Of a stretch of DNA of 64,000 nucleotides, positions 31,085 through 41,823 are shown piece after piece. A program made the translations under genes and the position numbers. The notes below the pieces were generated by a model that was not told the origin of the DNA, did not search any database, and worked only from the letters and a program-made list of their open reading frames with translations. Positions within the stretch are counted from its first letter, which is position 1. Each line of letters opens with the position of its first letter. The stretch comes from Clitopilus passeckerianus (lineage: Eukaryota > Basidiomycota > Agaricomycetes > Agaricales > Entolomataceae), in contig CALYLX010000149.1 of assembly GCA_944990035.1 (NCBI GenBank), positions 806,001 through 870,000 on the forward strand. The letters run 5' to 3'.

Positions 31085-32542
31085 CTCATGCGGTTGAGGA
31101 AGGTGCGTGCGCAATAGAAGTCCGGATGGAGTTCCATGGCAGCGGGTGTAAGCTGATGAATATCAATCATGTGAGAAGCAATCTCATCAATGATGTTATA
31201 ATCATCTCATACCTCAACTTCACCACATGCTTGTTGGCATGCGGGGGTGGACATGCGCTCGGAGAGCGTTAAGCCCATGCGGGAAATGAGAGCAACAGTG
31301 TGCTTCTTGCGGGTATCGGGGGTAGCTGGATTGAGTTGTGTGTGGACAGCCATGGAAGCGTGACCAAGAGTAGCCTGATTGGCTGTTGCCTCATTGGCTT
31401 TCTTAATCTTCTTCTCCTTGCGGCGATTTTTCTGTTTGTCCTTGGAGGGACCAGAAGATTGCTGTGAGTTACCAGATTGGGAGGCAGAGCCAGACAATTG
31501 GTTCTGCTGAGCCTTTTTGTGCTTAGGCTTGGCATTACCCTTGGCTTTGATAGCCGTCTGCTTGGCAACATTCGCCTTGCCCGATTGGTGTTTAGCCCAA
31601 CTTTAGTTGTACTCGGCAATGATAGCGTCACGAATGGTGTTAACTTTAAGGTTTGACACCTCGGCGCTGGCTGTGAGAGTTGTCTGAGTGATGATCTCAC
31701 ATTTGGGTGGGGGAGCAGTGATGATGATCATAGCCTGAATAAATTCAGGGATCTTAGCACCGTTCGCACTGAGACGTTCGAATAGAAGATTAAGCTTCTC
31801 TATTTCGGGAACAGTGTTCCCTCCAGAGAGCTTCCAGTTCATGACTTGTCTAAAGTCAGCGAACATGATAGTAGTGAAATATAAATTGAACAGAATGAAT
31901 TTGACACTACATGAATACATATCTTTTATACTGTAGTTCTGTAGCTAAGGTAAATGATAAGAATATAAGCGAAATATCATAGACAATAAGAAAGAATATT
32001 TGTTGCTATATGTACAGTGTGTAAAGGTACTGAAAGTACCGTGAATATGATATATGAGAAGTATAACGCATGGACGAGGAGAACACGTCCCGAAAAAGAA
32101 ACTGATAAGATAAAGAAAGACCGACAATTGTACGGTCAAAGAATACTACGAAATTCAATAGATAGCAGGTCCAGTCTGCTTATTGATGCCTTTGAGTTCA
32201 TCCCATGTGTTGCTAGCGTTGTCTGCTTTAATGATTTTATCTCTCATGATGGGAGTGCATGTCATTGCGAGATAGCCGCGTGTTTTCTCGTCAAGAAGGT
32301 ACCACACATCATACATATTTTTCACGAGCAGAATTGACAGTGGCAGCGTTAGCTCCATCTTGTGCCAATTCAGGAACTTCTGGAGATGTGATTATTCCCA
32401 TCACATAGCCAAAGAGGCCTTGTGACATGAGGAACGCAGATATTTCCGGTTCATAGGCACGCCAGTTCAATCCATCAAAGTTGCGAATCTTTGACAGGAA
32501 GGATGACGATCTGTTGAAAAACATTGTTCTGTCAAACAACAT
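31085..32542 (-). pseudogene. Copia element 1 gag, decayed
   Basis: ATG at 32542; early sequence FDGLNWRAYEPEISAFLMS is typical of copia gag (core Trp and YxxW-like motif). Successive fragments in different frames follow: ASNTWDELKG near 32200, ADFRQVMNWKLSGG near 31855, and a Lys-rich RNA-binding tail near 31430. Stops and frame shifts separate them. About 200 bp around 31940-32150 are not recognisably gag. Confidence 0.75.
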
Positions 32543-32700
32543 GTTAGCATCGTGTAGAACACATGTAGCAGCATTGCCGCCGCTGTGCTCAACGAGCTAG
32601 GATCTCTATGCCATGTGGTATAGAGCTATCTAAGCACTGACTATCAAAGGTGCATCCGAAGATGCTCACAACGATGAACTCAAGGTGTTGCACCTAGTTG
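32543..32700 (-). other. Copia element 1 leader
   Basis: Sequence between gag and X1; no gene. Together with 34136-34177 it forms the leader between the primer-binding site and gag. Confidence 0.65.
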
Positions 32701-34133
32701 CATCAGCAAAACGGCAAAGCACTTGAGACAACTTGAAAAAGAGGTGACTTGAAACCAGCTTGAAATTTTTTTCAAGTACATCAAATTGGTCTCAAGTACT
32801 ATTCCAAGATACAGTGCTTGGCATGCTACTTGAACTTAACTTGAGCACAACTTGTATGCAATTTGAATATGTCTTGACCAACAAAATATAAAATATATTC
32901 TAAAGCTACAAATATTCTATTCTATTACCATCAAGTTTGTTCTGGTTTTTCAATACAAAGTTACCCTTTCAAGTAGGTTTCAAGTAGCTGATCAAGTACA
33001 ACCAAGCTATACTAAACTATTGAGCTAGAGGGCTTTAGGCAGTATATAAAGTGTACTTTTCACTTTTCTAACACTAAAAACTATGATTTAAACCTGTTTA
33101 GGGTATATAAAAACAATGGCCGAATTTCGTTGAAAAAATAGCTAAGTCTTTGGATCTGACAGGTGTTGGTGGGCCGCACTACAAATATATATATTAACTT
33201 CTTATTTTATCCGCTCTGTTACTGTTTTCCTACCTCAGGAATCTAAATCTGAAGTCTGATTTTTAATAAACACACTGGATCTTTAATAAATGGCTTTCAA
33301 TCTCTTATCTATCAAGCGTGGGAAAGTTCCATCACACAGTTGACACACGTCACACTCTGCCAGCACATCACCTGTTCTCTCCTTCTCCACCACCAAGTCC
33401 AACATGTATCCTTCTGCTCTCATCAAAAATAGCAATATGAAACTTCTGGACAGTTGAGGAAGGGCTAGGAGGGGGAGAGGGGAGGCTTGGTAGCCTCAGG
33501 GAGACCCAGTGTAGGTGGAAAACCCTTTAGGTTCGCTTTTTTAACATTTTGGCTTGTCTTTACCACTAACTATGGGCTCTAGACTAGTTTTCATAAGTCT
33601 AGCAGGTGCATTTTCCCAGACTACAGCTACCAGCTCATCACTCACTTCAACTCATTCCACCCAACTCATTCACTTCCATTACCAACATCATCACCATCTA
33701 CACCTGGCTAGGGAGAAAGAAGGGCATTGGAGAGGGGGTGGTTTGGATGGGTGCTGCTGGCATGTGCTGCTTTTTGCACAGCCACAGCACCTGCTATGGA
33801 GGGGGTCAAGTGCATTTGATTTTTTTTAAAATTCTGTAGCTCTGTTTTAGACTAGTTTTTCATCTAATATTATGCTATTTCAAAAATTGTATGAATTTGA
33901 GCCTAATTGAGAGCTTGTTTGAGATTACTTGACTACCTCTTGTGAGCTCTTCTTGACAGAATCTTGATCTTACTTGAGAGCCCTCTTGAGAAAAGTTCCT
34001 CAAGTAAAGTTTCAAGATTGGGACCTAGCTTGAGCTACTTGAGGCAATTTCTACTTGAAAACAACTTGAGATGATTTCAAGGTTCCTCAAGTTATGTCCA
34101 AGTGTTATCAAGGTACCTGCCGTTTTGCTGATG
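32701..34133. mobile_element. Element X1 with CATCAGCAAAACGGCA ends
   Basis: 1433 bp with inverted ends CATCAGCAAAACGGCA and CTGCCGTTTTGCTGATG. It is flanked by the dinucleotide TG on both sides (32699-32700, 34134-34135) and splits the copia 1 leader. The terminal 250 bp on each side are packed with CTTGA/TCAAG words. No transposase is encoded. At 33480-33800 it holds an end of the TGTGGCTGTGC family. Superfamily unassigned. Confidence 0.72.
33480..33800. repeat. End fragment of the TGTGGCTGTGC family inside X1
   Basis: It carries GGGAGACCCAGTGTAGGTGG near 33500 and GCTTTTTGCACAGCCACA near 33775, matching the right arm of the element at 28138-30713. No partner end was found nearby. Confidence 0.6.
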
Positions 34134-34135
34134 TG

Positions 34136-34403
34136 CACATCGAGTACAACGACGAAGTCGATAGCTCAGATGGTCACCAGGGCCCATAACCTGTTGAGCA
34201 GGCGGGGAAGTGCAACTACTAGAGGGCACTTACCTTGAGTGTAGAGACTTAAGCGAGTACTAACTATGTAAGGACGAGTGGTAAAACTCTTGTAGTATTA
34301 TGGTGTAGAATGTACAGTATATATACAAGTATGAATTGCGCACAGACCATGTATGTGTAAGCATATGGAATAATGTAGAACATCATGGAATGTGCTAAAT
34401 ATA
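34136..34403 (-). other. Copia 1 leader, primer site and LTR 3' part
   Basis: No gene. It contains the primer-binding site (34178-34191) and the LTR sequence up to the MITE at 34404. Confidence 0.7.
34178..34191 (-). other. Copia 1 primer-binding site (initiator tRNA-Met half)
   Basis: Read on the minus strand, GGTTATGGGCCCTG follows the LTR end ...CTCAACA. It is complementary, with one mismatch, to the anticodon-stem region of fungal initiator tRNA-Met (CAGGGCTCATAACC). Ty1/copia elements are known to use such internal tRNA fragments as primers. Confidence 0.72.
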
Positions 34404-34537
34404 CAGTGACTCAAACAATTGTCCGGATGTTTCGCACTTTTTGAGTATTTGCTTAATAACCTTTTCTATACTAAAGTTTGAATTATAGTGTTGGTACATA
34501 AAATTTGTCAAAGCATTCGATCTCTGCTACAAGAATA

Positions 34538-36143
34538 CGGTGGCTTCCAAAACCTTTCCAATGTTTGCTACTTTTTCAGAGATCACTTAATAGCTCATGA
34601 AATAAATTCTCTAAATTCATAGAAATAATATATATTATAGTTCAATATCTTGGCTTTAAGCTGACATAACCCTGAGGCTGTGCTTCCACTTTTAGCAGGT
34701 GTTTCACACACTTCAATCTGGTCACTCATTGGAAAGGTTTTGTTGCTGAGTACTTGAAAGTCAGTAATCACATGATAAGTCACATGATACTCAAATTTGT
34801 TGATTATAATCAACAAGGTCATGTGACTAGAGTATCAATGCAGTATATATACAGCTGACCCAAGTGCTACTTCACTCTCAACCCATCATGCGACCTCTTA
34901 CAAAAGCGCAAACTAATCGTGTTCTTGAACTGCTTTATGCTGGCCTTTCTGCTGCTTCTATCTATAAAGAGACTGGAATAGGGCTTGCTACTATCAGTAG
35001 AATACGTAATCAACACTGCCCAACCTTGTCCAAGTCATCTGGAGGCCGACCTGCTAAGCTTACTACTGCCAATATTGACTACACCAAACTCAACATGCGC
35101 ATGGGCAAGATTTCTACAGCTGTTCAGGCTGCTCAAGTACTTCAAAATGTTACCAACCAGTCTGTTTCAGCTCAGACTGTAAGGAGGGGACTGAAAAATA
35201 CTGGGTGGAAGGCTAGGAGGAAGGTGAAGAGGCCAGCATTAAAAAAAAAACATATTAAGGCTAGGCTGGAATTTGCAGAAAGGCATTTGGAGTGGACTGT
35301 GGATGACTGGAAGAAGGTGTGGTGGTCTGATGAGACCAAAATTAACAGATTTGGGCCAGATGAGAATGAAATGGTGTGGGGGGAGAAGGGAGAGGGGCTT
35401 ACTAGCAGGGGGGTGAAGGAGACTAGAAAATTTGGAGGAGGAAGCATTATGATGTGGGGTTGTATGGGGTGGAAGGGAGTGGGGTATGGAACTAGAATTG
35501 AAGGGAAGATGGACAAGATACTTTACAGGTCTATTTTGGAGGATGAACTCCAGAAAAGCCTGAAGTATTACAAGATGAAGGTGGAGGATATGATTTTCCA
35601 GCAGGACAATGACCCCAAGCACACCAGCAAAACAGCTCAAGAATGGTTTGAAGACCACAACATGACTGTTCTAATATGGCCAGCAAACTCTCCTAATATG
35701 AATCCCATTGAACATCTTTGGAATCATGTCAAAAAACAACTGGGAAAGTATGAATCCCCCCTTGCTGGAGTACTAGAACTGTGGGCAAGGGTAGAGAAGG
35801 TGTGGGAGGCTATACCAGCTGAGGTGTGCCAGAATTTGATTGAATCCATGCCTAGAAGGATTCAGGCCGAGTTAAGGCCAAGGGAAAGTGGACTAAGTAC
35901 TAATAATTATAGATTCCTGCTTAATTATAACCCAGCAACAAAATCTTTCCAATGAGTGACCAGATTGAAGTGTGTGAAACACCTGCTAAAAGTGGAAGCA
36001 CAGCCTCAGGGTTATGTCGGCTTAAAGCCAAGATATTGAACTATAATATATATTATTTCTATGAATTTAGAGAATTTATTTCATGAGCTATTAAGTGATC
36101 TCTGAAAAAGTAGCAAACATTGGAAAGGTTTTGGAAGCCACTG
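34538..36143 (+). mobile_element. Tc1 element B
   Basis: 1606 bp flanked by TA (34536-34537, 36144-36145), inserted in a MITE. Ends CGGTGGCTTCCAAAACC and its inverse; the left end has one base change from CAGTGGC. Inner inverted copies of the terminal motif lie at about 34727 and 35935. It belongs to a subfamily distinct from A and E. Confidence 0.92.
34888..35955 (+). CDS. Tc1 transposase, element B (C-terminal frame shift)
   Basis: From ATG 34888 (MRPLTKAQTNRV), 355 codons. N-terminal helix-turn-helix region, then the catalytic triad: WSDETKINRF (D), FQQDNDPKH (D) and NPIEHLW (E), with 34 residues between the last two, the DD34E pattern of Tc1. Near 35870 a one-base change replaces the usual end (QAVVEAKGKWTKY in element E) by an unrelated tail running into the inverted repeat. 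All catalytic residues are intact, so activity is uncertain rather than excluded. Confidence 0.85.
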   Translation: MRPLTKAQTNRVLELLYAGLSAASIYKETGIGLATISRIRNQHCPTLSKSSGGRPAKLTTANIDYTKLNMRMGKISTAVQAAQVLQNVTNQSVSAQTVRRGLKNTGWKARRKVKRPALKKKHIKARLEFAERHLEWTVDDWKKVWWSDETKINRFGPDENEMVWGEKGEGLTSRGVKETRKFGGGSIMMWGCMGWKGVGYGTRIEGKMDKILYRSILEDELQKSLKYYKMKVEDMIFQQDNDPKHTSKTAQEWFEDHNMTVLIWPANSPNMNPIEHLWNHVKKQLGKYESPLAGVLELWARVEKVWEAIPAEVCQNLIESMPRRIQAELRPRESGLSTNNYRFLLNYNPATKSFQ

Positions 36144-36408
36144 TATATAAAAGTTACGTAATTCGGATCAAAGCCCGTTTAGATATAGTAGAAACAAGTC
36201 AGAGATACATCCAGACAATTATTTGACTACAGTAGTACAGAATATAAGGAGACCTATATATAGCACTAATAGTGTGTAATGGAGTCATATGTGACGTAAT
36301 GTATGTAATATCGTATGAGTCATGGAATAACCCTAGACCCTAGTCACATGCTGTGTCAGGTGATATCACGTGATGTGTCACATGTTCAGACATGTCAATA
36401 TTCCAACA

Positions 36409-36464
36409 GGTTTCAAGTCACCTCTTTTTCAAGTTGCCTCAAGTGCTTTGCCGTTTTGCTGATG
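36409..36464. mobile_element. Right end of a second X-type element (X2)
   Basis: GTTTCAAGTCACCTC... to GCCGTTTTGCTGATG is the inverse of the left end of X1 over about 55 bp. Copia 1 sits immediately left of it, so copia 1 probably inserted into X2. The X2 left end was not found. Confidence 0.6.
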
Positions 36465-36509
36465 GCCTATTGCTTCAAACAGTAAGCAACAAAAGTGTTC
36501 CAATGTTTG

Positions 36510-37831
36510 CACTGTAGTGCTTGCAGGTTAGGAATTCATCCCCTAATTCAGCTGTAATGTAGCATTATAATGACTGATTTTGCAACCTTAAACGGTGTGA
36601 TTATTCGGGGTCCGGTCTTTTCGTACCATAAGGATCCGAAAATACATCATTAAATTGTCTGTTCTGGTCAAAAACGGGTGAAATTCAGCCACATTTTGGC
36701 TTTACTTTTCTGTGACCAAACCTGCAAAAATTTTAAAATTTGTACTCCTTTTACTTTTGCTATCAGCGGAATTTCACACCCCAATAGTATGGTTTTACAT
36801 GGCATTAACTGTCTGGTTTTTTCCGCTCCGTAGGAGCTTTCAATTCAGCAGATTGTTGCTCTTTCCATATATCATTTGTATTAGCAGGAATCATTAATTT
36901 TATTGATACTAAATATCATATCCACTTGATATACTACATATTTACACACAGAGTCAGGCATGGACACCGGCGGCACATTGGGATGGAGTGTAGGAACGAA
37001 TTTACTGACTTGGTTCTACATAAAAGCTGTAGCAAGGGCTCGAGAACCTTAGAGTAGATCTTACCTGTAACTCTTGGTGACATTGCTGTTCACCCTTCTG
37101 TAGCCCTCCCCTTCCCAGAAGTTGTTGTATCGGTATTGAATGCCTGAACGAACACCGTCGGGGGTTGTGACGAGACTTCTTGCAAGGTCTACAGGTCCCA
37201 GAGATGGAGATAATGAACAGCATCTAGATTTTCTACAACACTTGCAGCAGAGGCCGCTGCTGCAAGTGTTGTAGGAAACCCGAACGGTGGTGGTGTGGTT
37301 GTGGTTGAAGTCAAGGGGCGATGTGCTGGAATGGCCAAAGTGTGTGGGAGTGTTTGTAGCTGCTGATATAATAATTTTCGGCTAAGTAGGACTCACAATT
37401 TTCTTGAACGCAAACTTGTTCATCTACATGCTCTCCTCTTGCCTGTACGTACAGTAGTAAAAGTGCTGAGGAGGGGTGTCCACACGAAGGCTACTTAGAT
37501 AGGCTGTAGTTTATTAGGCTTGTTAATTCGTACCAAAATCAGCCATTTTTTGGACGAAAGATTAGGGATGAAATTACATCCCCGGTGATCCGTACATAAA
37601 TTCACCCTTTATTTGGGCCTGGAATACCCACTCCAGATTTCAGCACTCCTAATGTGGAAATCAATGAGATGAAAAAATACCCATAAAATTTCAGGCCTTT
37701 CGGGGCTGATACTTAAACGGCTGAAAACCATGCCCCATTTCAGCCACCCTTTGAATCTTGCCTTTTTTGGATGAAAACATTGATTCGTACCTGTAGGGGT
37801 AGGGATTTCAGGACTCTTTACATCCATAGTG
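36510..37831. mobile_element. Candidate CACTA-type non-autonomous element
   Basis: 1322 bp inserted in the left repeat of Tc1-C, flanked by TTG on both sides (36507-36509, 37832-37834). The ends are CACTGTAG and, on the other strand, CACTATGG. Short CACTA/G termini and a 3-bp duplication are the hallmarks of the CACTA superfamily. Inside, repeated words such as AATTTCAGCC occur. No transposase frame is seen. Confidence 0.68.
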
Positions 37832-38044
37832 TTGCTACTTTTCTAAAAATGCTTTAATAGCTTAGGAAATAAAATTGATAAAATTATTGAAATATTACCC
37901 AATATAGTTTAGGATCATGGCTTGAGGCTGACATAACCATGAGGCTATGCAATGAAGTTTGATGGATGATATAAGCAAAACAAAATGGTTACTCATTGGA
38001 ACAGTTTTGTAATAAGGTAATTACATAGTAAAAATACATCTAGT

Positions 38045-39051
38045 TCAGTACTTAGTCCAGGCTCCTTTGGCTTTAGCTACTGCCTGAATCCTCCTAGGCA
38101 TAGATTCAATCAAATTCTGACACACTTCCTTGGGTATCTCATTCCACAACTTGGCTACCCTCTCCCAAAGGTCCAAAACTCCACCAGGCAAGTGATCAAA
38201 CTTTTCGAGCTCATTCTTGACATGAACCCAAAGGTGTTCAATAGGGTTCATATCAGGAGAATGTGCTGACCATATGAGAACATTGATATCATGGTCTTCA
38301 AACCATTTCTTGGCCAGTTTGCTGGTGTGCTTGAAGTCATTGTCTTGCTGGAATATAATGTCCTCAGGTTCGAGTTCATACCACTCCAGAGTTTGCCAGA
38401 GATCTTCATCTAAAATCTGTGTGTAAAGTTAAGCATCCATATTATCTTTAATTCTGGTAGCATATCCAACCCCTCCCATCCCATACAACCCCACACCATG
38501 ATACTTCCACCACCATATTTAGTGGTTTCCTGCACTGTGCATGCATTAAGGCCCTTTCCCTCCTTTTTCCAGACCCATTGTGTCCCATCTGACCCCAAGT
38601 GGTTGATTTTAGTCTCATTAGACCATATAACATGCTTCACAGTCCAGTGCAGATGTTGTTCTGCAAATTTCTTCCAAAGGCGCTTATGCTGTTTTTTGAG
38701 TGCAGGCCTTTTCCTCTTGTTCACAGCTTTCCAACCAGTGTTACGCAAGCCATGGCACACAGTCTGAGCTGAAAGAGGTTGGTTGGTGATGTTACATAAG
38801 GCCTGCGTAGCCTCAGTAGCTGTAGAAAGCTTGCCCATGCGCATTGCACGTTTGGTGTAATCGATGTTGGCAGAGGTGAGCTTGGCTGGCCAGCCACCAG
38901 AAGACTTATCAAGGTCTGGAAGATGTTAATTACGGATTCTAGAGATAGAAGCAAGGCCAACACCAGTGTCTCTGTTGATCTGGTGAACAGAGGCACCAGA
39001 TTGAAGCAGTTCAACCACGTGGATAATTTGAGCCTTGGTGAGGGACTTCAT
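38045..39051 (-). pseudogene. Tc1 transposase, element C (degenerate)
   Basis: ATG at 39051 (MKSLTKAQII). An in-frame TAA near 38929 falls where relatives have the CAA of RNQH. The first catalytic motif is WSNETKIN, so Asp is replaced by Asn. A further frame break near 38430 precedes QQDND and NPIEHLW, and the end QAVAKAKGAWTKY is kept. The stop and Asp-to-Asn changes fit C-to-T and G-to-A transitions. Confidence 0.85.
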
Positions 39052-39393
39052 AGCAGAGTTGGGGGTCTAGGATAGACCAGACAGCTACTTATATACTAAT
39101 ATCACACTCTAGTCACATGACCTTGTTGATTGTATAGAGTGTCACATGACTTATTAGGTAATCCACAGTTTTCCATCAAGCAGTTACATAACTGTTCCAA
39201 TAAGTTGCTGTTTTGTTTTGCTTATATCATCCATCAAACTTCATTGCACAGCCTCATGCTTATGTCAGCCTCAAGCCATGATCTTAAATCATATTGGGTA
39301 ATATTTCAATGATTTTATCAATTTTATTTCCTGAGCTATGAAAGCATCTTTAGAAAAGTAGCAAACATTGGAACACTTTTGTTGCTTACTGTA

Positions 39394-39571
39394 TCACCTT
39401 TCTTGCATAGCTTGGGTGGAATGAGAGGGAAGCAACGGCTCCCAAAAATGCGGAGGTGGGACATGTCAGGACGAATCTTGAACATGTGCTCCATGGGAGT
39501 GGTATCCCGGGGTAGGGATAAAGAAGATAGACGGTTGAGGATGTAAGAAGATGCAGTCCCAGCATCCCTAT
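39394..39571 (-). pseudogene. Copia 2 integrase, C-terminal part
   Basis: The frame reads TPMEHMFKIRPDMSHLRIFG, the conserved copia integrase end (TPxExW...PDxSHLRxFG). It is separated from the core by the solo LTR at 39572-40156. Confidence 0.78.
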
Positions 39572-40156
39572 TGTTACAATCTGCACCATCGTCCGACGAT
39601 TCCGCATTCCTTCCACGTTTTCCATCGCGGAAGGAACTTCTCAAGATTCTTCTAAGTACCTTCACCTCCATTCGGACATCATCACCCCTTCCTTTACCGA
39701 TATCATTTCTTACTCGTCTCCATTTCATTCTACCTCCACTATTCCGCTGTCGTTCCACCATTCCCTACTCCTGTCCGGTACATTCTACCTCCACCACTCT
39801 ATTAGTTGACATTCGACGTTTCACTATTGTATTCCTTGTTACTATTGTTCTCTTCATTTCTTGTTACTTGTATATAAACTCTGTAACAACATTGTAGTAG
39901 AGCCTTCCGAAATCAACTTAAGTTCTATCCGCTTCTCGTCCAAGTCTCTCCACTACCTTCCGCTCTACTCCGCATATCTTGAATCCGAAGTTGGCCACTG
40001 AGGAATTCAGAAGGGCACAGCACATACGCTGAGGCCAAGGCCTTCCACTACGTCGAACTCTACTGTTTGAGTTCTGCCATCTCCACGTGACCCGTCCGCG
40101 TTATCCGCACATCATCTGTATCGTTCCGCATCGCAGACTCGTTGCGGACTTTAACA
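39572..40156 (+). repeat. Solo LTR (TGTTACAATC type)
   Basis: 585 bp beginning TGTTACAATC and ending GACTTTAACA, with flanks CCTAT and CCCAT (4 of 5 matching as a duplication) inside the copia 2 integrase. A TATA-like GTATATAAAC lies at about 39869. No internal region remains, as expected after LTR-LTR recombination. Confidence 0.75.
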
Positions 40157-41822
40157 CCCATGGAATTCCAAGGGGGACCCAAGTCAGAGAGAAGAGATAA
40201 GGCCATGTCCTGGACAGTACAAATGCGATGTTCTGCAGAACCATTCTGCTGGTGAGCATAAGGTGTGGTAACCTCGTGGGTAATGCCTTTGTCGAGCAGA
40301 TGCTGCGCCAGTTCGCCACCAACAAATTTGGGAGCACCATCTGATCGCACAGTTTTTATAGAAAAACCAGCACAAATTGACCAACACTCAGGGATTGCTT
40401 TGGAGTGTCCAAGGGAGTTCTCTCAATTGTGGGTGAGGCCAACACCGGTGAAGGATGAATAATGAACAAGGAAGACAAGGTACAAATTTGTTTTCTGAGG
40501 AGTGAGTGTGGGGAAAGGACCAGTGTGGTCAAAGGATATGAGCTTGCAAGGGTCTGATAGTCGATTTCCAAGAGCATTGTAAGGCTGCTGGGGACGTTTC
40601 GCTATTATGCAGGGTATGCAGTTTTTTTTTTCAAAGCCACCAATAACCTCCATTCCAGACGCTGCCTTCTGTGCAGATCGCACGGTGTCCATAGATGCGT
40701 GACAAAGTCAACAATGCCAGAGCTCTGGGGTGAGTTTTGCTTTGGGAAACATTCCCGAAACAGGTTCATCTATAGCAAGAATGGCACTGGCGTCTTCGGG
40801 TAGGATGAGGGACATGCACGACAGAGAAGAGATGCCAACAGGTGAACCATTAGTTACTAAGGATTCACTAGCAGTGTTTGCAGTCGGGAGAAGAATGAAT
40901 GAAACCTTCAGAAAGAAGAGGTGATGGGATGTGGTTGTGTCAATGGTGAATGTATCCTCCTTGCCATGGTTGAATAAAATGGAGCAAGCACCGTTAAAAA
41001 ACTCGGTCTTGTACTGCTTCTTGGAGAATTGTCCGACTGAAATAAGGTTAATGGGTATGTTTGTTGCATGGAGACAATTCCATAGCTGAGGGGTTTGCTT
41101 CCCAGTTTGTGACTGAACGCAAACCATGATGTCCCCTCTCCCCAAAGTAGACAGTGTCCCACAGTTTGGCATACCAAGTGTTGGTCGGCTAGACATGTCG
41201 TAAGTCCAGAAAATAGCTCTATCACAGAAAATATGCAAGGAGCAACCAGAATCAAAAAGGACATTGCTGCTGAACTCATATGCAGATAATGCAACTGGAG
41301 ATCCGCTGAAAGGTGGCATAATTCCTGGGGATTGTAAGTTAACTTAGGATCAGGGGTGCCAAAATAACACTCAGTGGGGTTTGACTGCGTATTTGACTGG
41401 GTAGTAGGTACAGCAGGAGTAGTCGTATCAGGGGTAGAAGAGGGAGCGGTTGATGAGGTAGGGGCGGTAATTGCAATAGTGGTGACATTTGCCTTCCTTT
41501 GTGTCTTCACCTGACCTCCCTTCTCATCCTTCAACCCTGCTTTCCCATGAACCTTCCAACAATGATCGTCATCATGACCCTGACGCTTGCAGTGGCTGTA
41601 GTAAACACACGAGGTGGCAGTAGTTGAAGAAGATGGGTGAGATGTAGAGGTGCCCAAAGTAGTAGTACATTTCCTGGTGCCATAGCCAAGCAGCTTGTTG
41701 TGGTCCTTCACTGATTCTTCATATAGAGCAAGTGCCTCAACCTTCGCAATCAGTTCCTCCAGAGTCAGGAAAATGTTGTCGGTAAAGCTCATGGTGGTCG
41801 CACGACAGAACTTGGCATACAT
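40157..41822 (-). pseudogene. Copia 2 gag C part, protease and integrase core
   Basis: Right to left: gag (MSFTDNIFLTLEELIAKVEA), a knuckle-like CKRQGHDDDHCW that lacks the first Cys pair spacing, protease LFDSGCSLHIF (DSG) near 41260, the pre-integrase motif ELWHC near 40712, and integrase DHTGPFP and RSDGAPKFVG to NGSAEHR near 40210. Frame shifts occur near 41300 and 40700. Confidence 0.8.
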
Positions 41823-41823
41823 A

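Larger units (their letters stand above)
34404..36232. mobile_element. MITE with CAGTGACTCAAACAATTG ends, split by Tc1-B
   Basis: Flanked by TA. Left end CAGTGACTCAAACAATTG; right end is an imperfect inverse. The same family occurs unsplit at 44158-44380 (223 bp). Shared internal words include TGTTGGTACATA and AAGCATTC. Confidence 0.75.
31083..36408 (-). mobile_element. Ty1/copia element 1, 5' half, with nested insertions
   Basis: Read leftward: 5' LTR from 36408 (TGTTGGAATATTGACATG) to 34192, primer-binding site at 34178-34191, leader interrupted by element X1, then a decayed gag (32542 to about 31085). Pol and the 3' LTR are absent. The LTR itself carries a MITE that in turn carries Tc1 element B. 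The 3' side is cut off at 31083 by the CATCAG-type remnant. Confidence 0.8.
34192..36408 (-). repeat. Copia 1 5' LTR (interrupted)
   Basis: Minus-strand start TGTTGGAATATT at 36408, end CAACA at 34192. A MITE with Tc1 element B inside occupies 34404-36232, so the LTR itself is about 390 bp. It has a TATATATAC stretch near 34320. Confidence 0.72.
36480..39391 (-). mobile_element. Tc1 element C, older subfamily, interrupted
   Basis: Ends CAGTAAGCAACAAAAGTG and its inverse (right TA at 39392-39393; the left flank reads AA). The left inverted repeat is split at 36509 by a CACTA-type element (36510-37831). It contains a transposase pseudogene on the minus strand and sits in the integrase region of copia 2. 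Confidence 0.82.
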
